From assembly GCA_047495785.1 (NCBI GenBank), contig JBLDXI010000017.1:1674001-1738000 (forward strand): DNA of 64,000 nt, read 5' to 3'. Of the stretch, positions 10,588 through 22,021 are shown one piece after another. A model generated the notes under the pieces. It did not search any database, was not told the origin of the DNA, and saw only the letters and a list, made by a program, of their open reading frames with translations. Position 1 is the first letter of the stretch; each line of letters begins with the position of its first letter. Made by a program: the position numbers and the translations under genes. This stretch comes from Lepidodermella squamata (lineage: Eukaryota; Gastrotricha).

Positions 10588-13500
10588 ATGAGTAGCAGCA
10601 AGAGTGATGACGGCATGCCGGCCGCGATCGCTCAGTTGCAGCAGCTGCGAAAATCGAAGCCCGGCAAGGGTCCGCAACTGCCGTCAATGGTGGCGTTATC
10701 GCGGCGCGAGCGAACGGCCGAACTCGACCGATACATGGCAAATGCTGCGAACGGAACCGGCGACAAAGACGGCGGCTGGGCCGACCCTCTTCAACCGATG
10801 ACTGCCATGACCCCTCAAGCTACTGGCAATGGACCGCCTTTGAGTGATGAAAGTTCAAATCCAGCTAGGTATGCGAAGATTTTTAATTTACTATTAAATC
10901 ATATTTTATGGGTCTAATCACTAAAATTGAGAGACCAGGGCTAAATTTAAGCATTGTTTTTAAACAAAAAATTGACATTTAATGGAAAACAAAAATTTGG
11001 TGAAATTCAGTGAAATTAGTAATATTAGTTTCAAGCAATATTCGAAAATGTAATTTTTTTAAATTAAAATAATTTGTCAATTCAATTGAAAATTATTGTA
11101 GAATTAATTTTGAAAAAATTGAATATTCGACACCTCTTATTATTCCTTCTTTTGGACTGGTTGAAATTCTCCGAAAATAATTTTTAATATATTTTAATAT
11201 TTAATATTTTTTCCAGCTATTCTGCATCAAATTCGAATCAAGGCTCCTGTGATATGGAGAGTGCGAGCACTCAGTCAGGAAATGTGACCGAGCCCTGGAT
11301 GCTGTGTCCATCGGTTGGATCAAAAGCAAGTCATCGATGCCCGCATTGCAGCCAGTGTGCCTACTCGTCAAAAGGCGGTCTACGCCGCCACATCGAGAAA
11401 AAACACCCCGAAACTCTACCACCACCTGCGCCGAAATCCAGCGAAATGGAGAGTGCAGGCGTAACCGATCCGTGGAAGCTATGCCCGCCGGTTCCGGCTG
11501 AATTCAGCAAATTCGGTTGCTCGCTATGCCCTAGTGCCTATTCATCAAAAGAAGGCCTGGCGCGGCACGTTTCATCGAAGCACCCCGAGGCGTTACCAAT
11601 GCGGGTCGAACAACCATCGGAACCAGCGCCCTCAGCGACACCCAGCTTGCAATGCGATGTTTGCAAGAAATTTTTCTACCATCGATCCTCCTTAATGCGG
11701 CACTATTTGGAAATTCACGGTGAAGCCGGGCCGGCTGTAACTGACGTTATGCCACCTGGTGGTTTCCCGGCGAACCAGCCGTTATTTTCGAACCCTTCAG
11801 ATGCAATCGCGGCAGCTGCGGCGGCTATCCAGTACGGAATGTTACCCCCGCCCGGGCCGAACTTCATCCCTCCAAATGCATTCCAGCAACAATCATTTCA
11901 TCTTCCCGTAGTAGCACCAACTGTGACAACTTTTTCGAATTCAGCCGACACGCACCGATCCACGCCGTCGCCAATGCTAGAAATTGCCGAGGATGAGATG
12001 GAAGAGGAGAAATCCGATCCGGTTGAATGTCTATTTTGCGGGGTTAAATTTCGGAATCGCAACCCGGCGTTGATTTTCCACCAAATCGTCGCGCATAAAT
12101 TCAACGTGGACCAATTTTCGAGTGATCTAACACCGCCGGGTTACGTCAGCTGTCCCGACTGTTTACTGCCGCTGAATGCTCGAGATTCAGATTTTCCGCG
12201 GCATAAATGTTCCGGGCCGAAGTTGCCACGCACCGAAAAGCCGATGTTGTGTGATAAATGCGGCGATTGTGTTTACAACGAAGACGCGTATGTGGCGCAT
12301 CGCGAGCGGGAACACGGCCTTTTCGACTGCTTTAAGTGCCAAACTGTGCTCGAGTCTCGTGATGCAATCATGAAACACGAGTGCCCGAAACCGAACCCGG
12401 CCTTGAGTATCACGAGCCCGCCGCGATTGCTTCTCTGCCCGCTTTGCAAGGACCGATTTTCAGACAAGCCTAGCCTTGTAGATCACGTGACGTCATTCCA
12501 CCGAACAGACTATGCCTTATTCGATAAAAACGGGCCGTATTATCGCAGTGATAACGTGGAGCGGAAATCGGTTGATATCGCTAGTTCGGGTTCTTCCACC
12601 TTAACGGTGAATCACGCCAATTCAACATCAGCCTCACCCCAAAGTAACTCGTCTTCCCCGGAAAATGTTGTGCCATCACACGGTAAAGACTCAGACTCGG
12701 CTAATAACCTGAACAACTCGACAGAGGGCGATCAGAATTCGCCGAAGCGGAAACCCTTAGCTAACCGGGCATCTGCGGCGGATAAGTGGCGAAATGTGGA
12801 CGGGTTCAATTGCGCGCATTGCGGCGCGACGTTTTTGACCTCGCAAAGCCGCGCGCAACACGTTCGATGGCGGCATCCGGAAATTTTTGCCGCGATGACC
12901 AGCCCCGAGAAGAAAGAACACGGCTTAGTCAGCGAGGTCCTATCCGCCGATACTTTGGCGACGAGTGAAACTAGTGTTGTCTCAGGCTCGCCGCCGCCCT
13001 CAGCCCAGCAACAACAACGAGGGGCCATGAAGCAGAATGAAACTTTCGTCTGCCCAGTTTGCAGTAGTTCTTACATCTCGGCTAGGAGTCGAGCTCAGCA
13101 TATTCGCTGGTCTCACCCTGACGTTAACATGGCTGATTTTGCGGATAAAAACGACAATACCGAGCCGCCGTCTTCCAAGTTGTTGCGAAGCCCAGTCGCG
13201 AATAGCAGTGCCCCTTTGCCGAAGGACGATGCGGCCTTATTAGCGGATTTGAATGCTGGTTTCAAGGGCACTTGTGAGGTGTGTGGCGTTGCGCTGGTCA
13301 ACGCTCAGGGCCGGGCGCAGCATCTGCGGTACAAACACCCGGAAGCGTGGGCGCTGTTGCGGGCCAACATGTCGCCTAAAACCCTCAACACTTTCTCGGC
13401 AGCTGCTTCTTTTGACATTCCAGTGAGTATTTTGAGTTCAGTTTAAAAAATTAAGGTGGACTTTTTGTATCGTACCTTGGGACAAAACCGTTTTGTTCGA

Positions 13501-16500
13501 AGGTTAAAAATAAGTTTTTTCTCAAAAATTCTGAAATTTGTACCGAAGACGAGCAAATTTATTCCTGGAAATTTTGAGAATTTTTCAACTTTCAAATAAT
13601 TGTTGGCAATCTAGAATTTCAAAAAATGTAGACATCCCGAAACGATATCTAAATTTGCACTACTGAAAATCGATTCTTTATCCTATCACTCCGAGTTTGG
13701 TCTCAAACGAAAGCTGATAGGATGGTGAATTTTATCCGAAAAATCCCATGTTTCTAACTTTCAACGCCGTTAGTCCAAGTCTAAGATTACCCTGTCAATT
13801 ATTACCCTACGATAAAGTGGTACTTCTTATTCGATAGCCAAATTCTATTTTCAATTTTTTTCAATAATTTTATTAATTAAATTTTTTTTAGCCTGATACA
13901 ATGGCCGCGTTGCAAATTTCACCAGCTGATCTGTTGGATGGACCAGATTCGACTAGCGAAAACGACGGTCACTATCCATGCGTATTCTGCGAGAAAATGT
14001 TCACTTCAAAGCGAGGCCGCAGTCGCCATTATTACTGGACGCACCAACAGCGGCTGAAGGACTACCCGGCGTCGTTATCGAAAGATTTTGTCGAAACCGA
14101 AAGTGCGGCTGGTCCGCCTAAAACCGAAGGCGCTGATGCTATGTTCACGTGCCCTAAATGCCAGAAAAAATTCTCACGCCGCGTCGGGCTGTCAATTCAC
14201 ATGACCCAGGCGCATCGGAATAAAGAAGCCCCGACGACCACAACAGCGCAAAAACCAGTTGAAAGTAATCCGGTTGAACCGGTGTCTGCCACGCCGAGTA
14301 AATCTGCGCAAAAGAAGGCGGTACTGCCGTCGGCCAATGCGCAATGCCTCATGTGCGAGTTGGGATTTTCGAGCCAAGGCGAAGTCTTTCAACATTTGCA
14401 AGAAGCTCACGGCATTTCAGATCCGACTGATGAGCACTGGTAATTTTTTACTAATTTTAATATTTAAAATTTGATTAATTAAAATTATTTTTAATTATAA
14501 ATTTAATGTAAATTTACCAAAATTAATAAATCAATATTTTAATTAATTAATTTAAATTGATTTGAATAAAAATGAATTTTAATTATTTGAAATTTATTAG
14601 ATTTAATCAACTAATTTAACTAATTTCCCTTAATTTAATACTTGCAGGGTTTGGGCTGTTGTTCACGCGGATTCTGAAGAGGACAATGAGGAATTTATGG
14701 ACGACGATTTTGTGCGTGAAATTCCAGTGCAAGAACTGCAACGACTTCAAAACCTAACCTGCACAGCTTGTGACCAAAGTTTCCCGAACGAACTGCTCTT
14801 CCGCGGCCATATGCTACTCGAACACCGGATAAATGTGACCAATGGCAATGTTGTACAACAGTCGAGTGGCCAATCGCTGCCTGTTGGCTCAACGAGTGCA
14901 AGCTCGGCAAATTCGACCCCGGAATCGGTGGCGGAACATCGGTGTCAAGTTTGTAACAAAATGTTCCAATCAAGCCGAGCGTTGAATATCCACATCCATC
15001 ACACCGGCCACGTGGTTGGATCCCCGCCCGTAGCCGCTCAGCCTCAAAAGCCGAAGCCAGCCGGTTTGCTGAGGTGCACGAACTGCCCCGACCAGCCGAT
15101 TTTCCCGAATCAAGGCGAGTTATTAGGCCATCAACAGCGGAAACATAAGCCGTACAGATGCTCGAAATGCACGGTTTTGGTCGAAGGCCTGGACGCGTTG
15201 CAAAGCCACCGCTGCGAACCAACCAACCGGAAACGCCCGGCTGAGGTTGTTGATTTGATCAACGACAAGAAACCGGCGAAAAAGCCGAGTAATCCTAATC
15301 AGAAAGTGCCAGTGGCAGGCGATAGCGTTCAATGCGGCGGGTGTCGGCGTGTTTTCGTCTCAACGCGGGCGTTGCACATCCACCAGAAAATGTCCGGCTG
15401 CTACTCGCCCCCAGCTGCGCATAATACTATCACAATTTCGCCTGTTGAATCAGCGTCGAGTGAACTGGCCGAAATTTTCCCGTGCGATATGTGCCACGAG
15501 GTGTTCTCCCGGGCTCAGGGCCTGGCGTGCCATAAACGGTCGAAGCATTCCTACGTTTCGATGAGCCCGAGAAGCATAGCCGGTAGACAGCGGACGTTGG
15601 AGAAATCGGCGGTGGGCGGCGATAACCCGGCGAAACCAGGTTTTCAATGCAAGTCGTGTCAAATCACGTTCAGGTCACGCTTCGATTTGATTGAGCACAA
15701 GAATAGTGTCGAGTCGAAGTGCGGGCTCGACCGAACGACGAAACGCCGGTCGTATCAGGGCCACGTTTGGTCTGCGATTCGATTTGCCCTAGTCGCGAAA
15801 ACTGATGCGATTAAAAAGCGACACGAGGTGGTACGGAAATGGGTGGGTAAAGTTGCTGAGGCGGCCCCTCGTGAGGCCACCCCGCCGCCGCCTAAACCGG
15901 AGAAAAAGGCAAGAAAATCAAAGTCGAAACATGCCAGCCCGCCGACGCCACAGCGATTGCCGGGTAAGAAAACGTCGCCGATTTTGCCGCCGAAACCGAC
16001 TTCTCCGGTCAGGTCGGCGAGTGGCTCGGTAGCGGCGCCTGGCGTGCACCGGTGTTCGATGTGTGCACGTGAATTTCCGACCTCTGTCCAGCTGATGATT
16101 CACTACTGTCGAGACAACTGTGCCGCTTCGGTGAAAACTCAGCCGGAACCCGAACCATCCTCTCAGGTAAAATAAAATTTCAAAAAAATTTCAAAATCGA
16201 AATTAAATTTCAAAAAAATTTCAAAATCGAAATTAAATTTTAATATAATTTCAAAAATTTTTTAAATAACTTTTTTTAATTTGAATGAGATGAGAAAGGA
16301 AAAAAATGAAAATTTTTGTTATCCTTGACCTACTTGAAAAATTCGCGGACCATAGTTTTTTCGTCAGCAATATCCTTCTTTTGACAGCAAAATCCTTTTT
16401 CTCACAGCAATTTTTTTTCGCGAGGAACATCTTTTATTTACAGCAAATCCCGTTTTATTTCAGGAGAAAAGAAAAAAATTGCAAGTTGAAATTGAAATTA

Positions 16501-18617
16501 ACCACGCGATTCAGCGTCGCGTGTTTAGTTAGCATCATCACATGTCAGTAGCATTGTCAGTAAATTATTGCTAAATTATTCGGAAAAAATGTCAGCTTTT
16601 TCTGAAATGAACATTTCCCAATTTTCCACGTCACCCTATTTCCCCAGGGCCATGTCGTGATTGTTGCAAAAAAAACATGGTATGTTGGCTTCCGCCCGGC
16701 ACCGCGATGGCCGACGGGCCTGATGACGTAAGGGACAGATTCCATTTGATGGACCTCAATATTGATATTACGGCTCACTGCGATTGCTGTAAGGGCCTCC
16801 TCCTCGCCCCAGTAGCCTAGATCCGACAGGCGTAGAACTGCAAATAAAGTTAATTAAGTTTTGCACACATGAAACGCGATGCAAATTAATTTACCAAATT
16901 CCAAATAATCTTCCAAGCCGTAGGGCGTATTCTCCTTGTCACCCGGGTGAATCCCGGCGAAGTAAGGCATCACCAATTCAGCGTTGTCGGTGAGCCAGTC
17001 TACCGCCTCAGCCCTCAGCTATGCATGGTCGTCCTCCGAACCGTGGAGGAGTAGTGCCATCGCACGGAAGACACAGTTCCCGTCACTCAGAACATCGTGC
17101 ACGGCGAATCGGTCGTATCGGTCACCGTCACGAGGGCAACCGTCACCAGCAGGCGGAGACTTCTGTACTTGTTTGCGATTCTTTTTGGATTTAATCGGCG
17201 AAGGTTCCGGAGAAAAAAGTGAAGATGCGGTGGACGTAGCAGATGAACGACCTGCCTTTCTGCGCAAAGCTCGACGCTTACGAGTCTTCGCTTTTGATTT
17301 GATCGGCGAAGGTTCAGGAGAATGTAGCGACGATTCGTTCGACGTAGCAGGTGACCGAGCTGCCTTGCTGCGCTTACGAGACTTCGGTTTCTCGAGACCG
17401 TTATGTTCTGTCAAGAAACAGCCTGAAATTGCCATCTTTTTCTTCGTTTTCTTGACTTCTTCGCCTACTGACTCAACAGCTTCGCCTTCTTTCTCTTCGA
17501 CAGCTTCGTCATCATATCCGCCTTCATCATTGCAATCTTCAGCCGAATCCGAATCAAATTTAAGCGCATCAGATGCCTTTTTCGGCCGGCCGCACGATGA
17601 ACCACCAAGAGAGGCAGCTCGATGCTCACTCGGAATTGCTTCCAACCCGGTGACATGTCGCACCATAACAGAGTGAACACAAGGCGATTTTTTGGAGCCG
17701 TGGAAGCAGGTGCAGGTTGTGCCAGTCTCTGTGTTGTGAACCAGAAAGACGTTGGAAATCGACCATTTGTAGGCGTCATAGCATATCCAGTTGCTTTCTT
17801 GTCGATTTGTGACGCAGCGATCTAGCGAATCGGTTTCGACATGGCAACTGGTGACGACGTAGAAGTCCCCATCGACATTGAAAACCTTCATGTGCGGCTT
17901 CTTTTTTCTTGGATTTTCTTGGCAACGCTTTGCAACTTTCAATTTCAATTTCAACTTGCAATTTTTTTTCTTTTCTCCTGAAACGGGATTTGCTGCAAAT
18001 AAAAGATGTTCCTCGCGAAAAAAAAAAATTGCTGTGAGAAAAAGGATTTTGCTGTGAAAAGAAGGAATTTGCTGACGGTTAAAGTATAATTCAAATTCGC
18101 TAATTTAAATCCAGCTTAAACAAATTTAAATTAAACTGAAATTAAATTTAGAATTACTTGTGGTTATTTATTTGGATTTCTGATAACAAATTATGAAATT
18201 CCCGAAAAATTTAAGAAGGCATTTTGGGACCATAATTTGGGACCACATTTGGTTTCACTAATTGTAGGACCCATTTAATACTTTATTTAAAAAATTAAAA
18301 AAAATTGAATGATGGAGCTAATATTAAACAGCTAATAAATTTTGAAGAATGATTCTATTTTCTTTTTTTTCGTGTTTCAGCCAATCGTTGAACCATCTCG
18401 CAGCTCTCTACCTTCATTCCCGTCTGGTTCTGACCTTACCTCGTTACTTCCAGCCAACGCCGGTGCCTTAGCCGATCCAGGCCTGTCATCATCATCATCG
18501 CTGCTGTCTTCTGCTAATTTAGGCGGAGTGCCGCGCAAAGCCGCGCGCATGAAACGCCCGACCACTTTCGAAAGCAGCGACGACGCAGCCGATCGGCCCT
18601 CGCCAGCCTTCCAGTAA
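10588..18617 (+). CDS. large multi-C2H2 zinc-finger protein, about 1596 residues
   Basis: Five exons (10588-10868, 11217-13422, 13892-14439, 14648-16166, 18381-18617) sum to 4791 bases and stay in frame. About 22 C2H2 or C2HC fingers are spread along the chain, many followed by HP (for example CPHCSQCAYSSKGGLRRH, CDVCKKFFYHRSSLMRH, CQVCNKMFQSSRALNIH, CDMCHEVFSRAQGLACH). Three share the odd helix SRAQH[VI]RW or GRAQHLRY before a HP ending. Linkers are long, disordered and Ser/Pro-rich rather than the TGEKP type, so the fingers act as isolated or small groups. The last exon is a short acidic/basic tail with RKAARMKRP. It is likely a nuclear DNA- or RNA-binding regulator; I cannot name an orthologue. 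Its final intron of 2214 bases is far longer than the others because it holds the SWIM-OTU element. Confidence 0.85.
16176..16244. repeat. tandem duplication of about 34 bases
   Basis: A unit of A-rich sequence beginning AATTTCAAAAAAATTTCAAA and ending in TCGAAATTAA occurs twice head-to-tail just inside the last zinc-finger intron. It is intronic and AT-rich, probably slippage-derived. Confidence 0.7.
16362..16499 (+). repeat. left inverted arm of SWIM-OTU element
   Basis: This arm is the reverse complement of 17942-18077 apart from small indels in the T/A homopolymers and a four-base ATTT difference before CAGGAG. Four CAGCAA hexamers punctuate it. Confidence 0.75.
16594..17954 (-). pseudogene. 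SWIM zinc finger plus OTU cysteine-protease gene, broken
   Basis: A long frame runs 17954-17019 and includes a SWIM finger (CTCFHGSKKSPCVH, pattern CxC-x8-CxH). A charged linker follows with two copies of an SPEPSPIKSK repeat, then the OTU catalytic start (DVLSDGNCVFRAMALLL, with Asp and Cys present). A TAG stop (17021-17019) then interrupts the OTU domain. The same frame continues with LRAEAVDWLTDNAELVM, a 57-base intron (16894-16838) and the second half WGEEEALTAIAVSRNINIEV. In the last strand, a T-homopolymer puts the expected NNHD catalytic-His region in another frame. One nonsense change and one probable one-base indel therefore disable it. The frame opens at a TTG inside the inverted arm; the first clear ATG encodes MKVFNVDGDF. 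OTU enzymes cleave ubiquitin; here the gene is presumably element-borne. Confidence 0.7.
17942..18077 (-). repeat. right inverted arm of SWIM-OTU element
   Basis: This arm mirrors 16362-16499. Its inner end overlaps the start of the SWIM-OTU reading frame, so the first residues of that frame (a KLKLK run) come from the repeat itself. Confidence 0.75.
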
Positions 18618-20019
18618 TTCGTATATAAAATAAAGCGAACCGTCACTCTTGTCAGCAAATAATTTACATGAACACACAACTTCACATTTATATTGCCGAG
18701 TCCGGAAAATTATATGTTTACATTCGATATATATATACTAGTAACGAATTTTTACAAATCTTTCCCAGCCTTGTCTTTTACCCAATGCTGTATCACTTCC
18801 AGTCAACAGAAAAGTAAGATGGGCTCGAAATTAAATCAATCAATACCGGGAAAAATAATTTTATACGCTAAGCTAGTTTTTTAACAATAATTATGCTAGT
18901 TTTGTTGGAGAGAATAATCAGATGAATATCTTTATATTGTTGAGATCATTTATCTACGTATATATAAATAGGCCTTTCTTGTGATTCAGATCAAAATTCA
19001 AATCGAAACCGTGTTATATCGAGTCATTTTTTTTATATTCAACGCAAATGAACAACTCGTTTTTGTGATCTTCATCGAAAAAAGTCGCACTATCTATCAT
19101 CAGCATTTATTATCATGTCAATTATTCTGATTTCGAAACTTGTCAGTTTTTTTCCGATTCCACGACAAAATTACGCTATAATTGAAAAGCAAAAATCCTT
19201 ATAATTTTTTTGGCTAGTTTTTACTCACTTCTTCCGTGATTTCGCGTCGTCCAATTTTTGTGGTAACTCTGTACAGTCAGTTCGCTGCAAAAGTGTCTCG
19301 TGGCTTGCCTTTTGCCGTATATATATATGAAAATTCGAGAATAGTTTCGGACTCGTTTTAGAAGAGGCTAGTACTACTACTATTGCTGTATAAAAAAATC
19401 ACGTGCTTTAGGTTGTGTCCCTGCTCGCCGCAGCACATAACCTGCGCCTTTGTTGTTTCTTTATCTTCTAAAATCTTTTCATCTTCTTCATCTCGCTGTT
19501 ATAAAAGAAAAATAATACGTACTATACAACGATTACAATCGTGTTTTTTTACAGCAAATGTGTGCGAAATGTGTGCATCAGTGTGTGAGCATTGAAACAA
19601 CTGAAATCGAAAATAAAACATGAAAGAAAGAAATCAACAGGTGGTTGCGTTTTTGACCTAGTAATTGGTCCAATTCGAAAGAGCGAAAAACGTGCAAATA
19701 AAGGAAAATATAGCTAATGGAAATCAAAATTTTAGCCGGTAAAATATCCATGCTTTCAACAAAATTAAGAAAATTATCGGACTGGAAATTCAAAAAGATT
19801 TTATGGTCATTTTGATTTTTTTTAATTAGCCGCGAAATTCCAGAAAATTAAAAAGATTTTTGGGCGAATTATGTAATTACTCGAAAATTGGTTCCGCTTC
19901 CGGTCAACTTTCGCTCCGCTGAAATTAAGACCCGAAAAATATTAGGTATGGAAAATATTTTTAGGTGGAGTTTTCTCAATTTTTCCGCTTTTGTTTTATT
20001 ATCCTGATTAACTGTTGCA
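18618..20019. other. 3' flank of zinc-finger gene, no gene seen
   Basis: This AT-rich region includes the zinc-finger 3' UTR and short AT dinucleotide runs (about 18728-18738 and 18957-18966). Frames are short and low in complexity. The two gene ends converge here, since the neighbouring sushi gene is on the minus strand. I see no RNA gene or repeat arms. Confidence 0.45.
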
Positions 20020-20853
20020 TTATACGTTCATTTGCGTGAAATTTCTGCAATGCGGTATAGAACAGACGATGATGAGGATGAAAATAGTGATAATTGACAG
20101 AATGCCGAAGGTCAGTACAGCCATATGGCCGACTTCTACAATAAATGAGCGCTTTGGCTTTTGCTGCTCCTCGATGCCTGGCGCAAATTGACAAACACCT
20201 GGTTCTGTCCACGCTCCATTTTCGAGGCAGCGAATCGACGAGGCGCCATGTATTTGGTAACCCTCGATGCATGCGATGAAAAGTTCACTTCCAAACATGT
20301 CGTAAGCTTGTCCTTTAACGCCTGACTCGTGTAGATTACCGTCAGGAATTACAGGAATTTCTCCACAACCTTGAGAAATAATATTCAGTTTACAAAAAAT
20401 TCGGAGGGGATGGCTATATATACGCTTGGCGCAGAGTGCTTCGTATTCCCAGACGCCTTTTCTGCAGGTAGCCGCAAAAATTTGTTGTTGATTTGTCGAC
20501 TCGAATCCATCCAAACATCGGAAAAATCTTCGATTTCCTGTCTGATTCCTATCAGCGTATTGCCCATTTCTCACCTCGGGAGCGGAATCACAATCTGAAA
20601 ATATTTTTATTGGGACAATGGATTTGAAAAATTTTAGCTCTTACGTACAAGTAACCGAAGAAATAGCGATGCCAACTGGTAAACGTTAAGAATTTGAAGA
20701 AATATCTATGAGTAAAAATCGTTTCATACCCGTTTGTTCTCTATTAAGACTGCTTGGTTCGAATTCTAGCAGTGGATCCGCGGATGTGATTTTGAGGAAA
20801 ATTAAGGCCATTGATTGTAGAATAGCGATAGCGCCAACTTCTAAAGTATTCAT
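20020..20853 (-). CDS. sushi-domain type I membrane protein A
   Basis: Three exons (20853-20730, 20594-20424, 20369-20020) sum to 645 bases and encode 214 residues. The N-terminus is hydrophobic (AIAILQSMALIFLKITSA), consistent with a signal peptide. Two complement-control (sushi) modules follow: one starting DCDSAPEVRNGQYADRN and ending WEYEALCAKR, the other CGEIPVIPDGNL with YQIHGASSIRCLENGAWTEPGVC. A single membrane span (MAVLTFGILSIITIFILIIV) precedes a short tail. Sushi proteins mediate extracellular binding, including receptor clustering at synapses and complement-like recognition; the partner is unknown. The gene lies 326 bases downstream of a second sushi gene on the same strand, suggesting a local duplication, though the N-terminal regions differ greatly. 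Confidence 0.8.
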
Positions 20854-21179
20854 TTTTTGGTAATGTTCGAATTTCGACTTGAAGTGGGAGCAAAAAATGA
20901 ATTTTTGTTGTTAATTATTTTTTGCGAAATGTTTGCTACTCGCCGCACAATTTGCTCATAATCCGCAACGTCAACATTCATTCTTAAATGGAGATTATTA
21001 CCTGTAACAAGATGAGCCATGTTCGCAAAACAATTGATGTCGTTTTTTTGTTGAAAACAACGTCTAAAACATGTTTGCGGGTTTTCAGGCCCTCGTCACT
21101 CGTAAACATTGCCGTTTTTTGCGGCCCCTGGTTACACTTTCAACCCAGTTGTCAAATTATTTTTTCATTTTTTGATTTA

Positions 21180-22021
21180 TTAAGGCCGAGGAACACACTG
21201 GCAGTTAGGTTTAAAATGCAACAGTAAACTGATAACGATTGTTATAACAGCGAATATGATGATACAGAACACAATGAATAAAATACTCGAAGCGTTTAGC
21301 GATAAGTTATCCGGCCGTTTGCACTCACCAGGCTGCGACCAACTGCCATCGTGTTGACATCGAATTTCGGGCGGGCCAAAAACATAAGTCCCTGCATTTT
21401 CGCATACAACCCGACGCGTTGCACCAACAATTCGCCGGCCAGATGTACCTTCAATTTTACCACCTACAACAGCCGGGTATTCGTCGCAGTCTTAACAAAA
21501 AATAGCTGGAATTAATGCAGTAAATTTGTAGATGCAGATTACTTACTTCTTACACATCGGGATGAAAGCGACCAGGTTCCATCAGCTTTGCAAATAATGT
21601 ACGGCTCAGATTCGTTTCCCGCGGCTGAAAAACCACTGTTGCATTGAACGACCCGTAATGCGCCAATTTTCGAATTCCCCCTTCCTAAGTTTCCATTCAA
21701 CACAACGGGATTTTCTGGTTCGCATTGCTTCACTGCAGCCGGTTCTTGCTCAGGTACTTGCGCAGGTTCCTCCTGGAAAGGACCCTGCAGTGCGTTGGGA
21801 ACAGTTTCGTTCTCGGATTGGTATTGGTATTCGGCGGGTTTGACTATTACAGGGTTGAGATAGTCGTAATCCATAGCTTTCACTTTCACTCCAGGTTGGT
21901 GGTAATCCATGGCTTTGACTTTTCGGAAGTCAACTCCAGCTCGGGAAATGCTCAGCAGATTAACGAAAAGCAATGAGTGAGTAATGAAATAGGCAACCAT
22001 TTTGTGAAAATAATGTTTCAT
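21180..22021 (-). CDS. sushi-domain type I membrane protein B
   Basis: Two exons (22021-21547, 21490-21180) sum to 786 bases, giving 261 residues. A signal peptide (MVAYFITHSLLFVNLLSIS core) is followed by a tandem motif KVKAMDY in DFRKVKAMDYHQPG and VKVKAMDYDYLNP. Next comes a Glu/Pro/Gln-rich spacer (QEEPAQVPEQEPA). Two sushi modules follow: CEPENPVVLNGNLGRG to GTWSLSSRCV, and CDEYPAVVGGKIEG to GSWSQPGEC. A membrane span (ILFIVFCIIIFAVITIVISLL) and a short Cys/Pro tail end the protein. The layout matches its neighbour A, so they are probably paralogues with a shared topology. The spacer is the unusual part; it may be a stalk or cleavage region. Function beyond extracellular binding cannot be stated. 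Confidence 0.8.

Larger units (their letters stand above)
16362..18077. mobile_element. decayed TIR element carrying a SWIM-OTU gene (MULE-like?)
   Basis: Two inverted arms of about 137 bases, 16362-16499 and 17942-18077, match closely with small indels, both starting CGTCAGCAA when read inward. Between them lies a minus-strand SWIM-OTU gene. Each arm contains CAGCAA at roughly 20-30 base intervals followed by pyrimidine-rich sequence. Long inverted repeats and a SWIM zinc finger recall Mutator-like elements, some of which carry OTU proteases, but no MULE transposase domain is present. The flanks (TAGTTTTTT left, GTTAAAGTA right) show no convincing target duplication, so the exact ends, or the transposon nature, are not proven. 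The whole unit sits inside an intron of the zinc-finger gene in antisense orientation. Confidence 0.6.

Noticed and set aside
16342-18090. Target-site duplication for the SWIM-OTU element
   Set aside because: The 8-10 bases outside the two arms do not match, so none is claimed.
20740-20775. tRNA-like B-box GGTTCGAATTC
   Set aside because: No matching A-box or cloverleaf; it lies in the first exon of a sushi gene.
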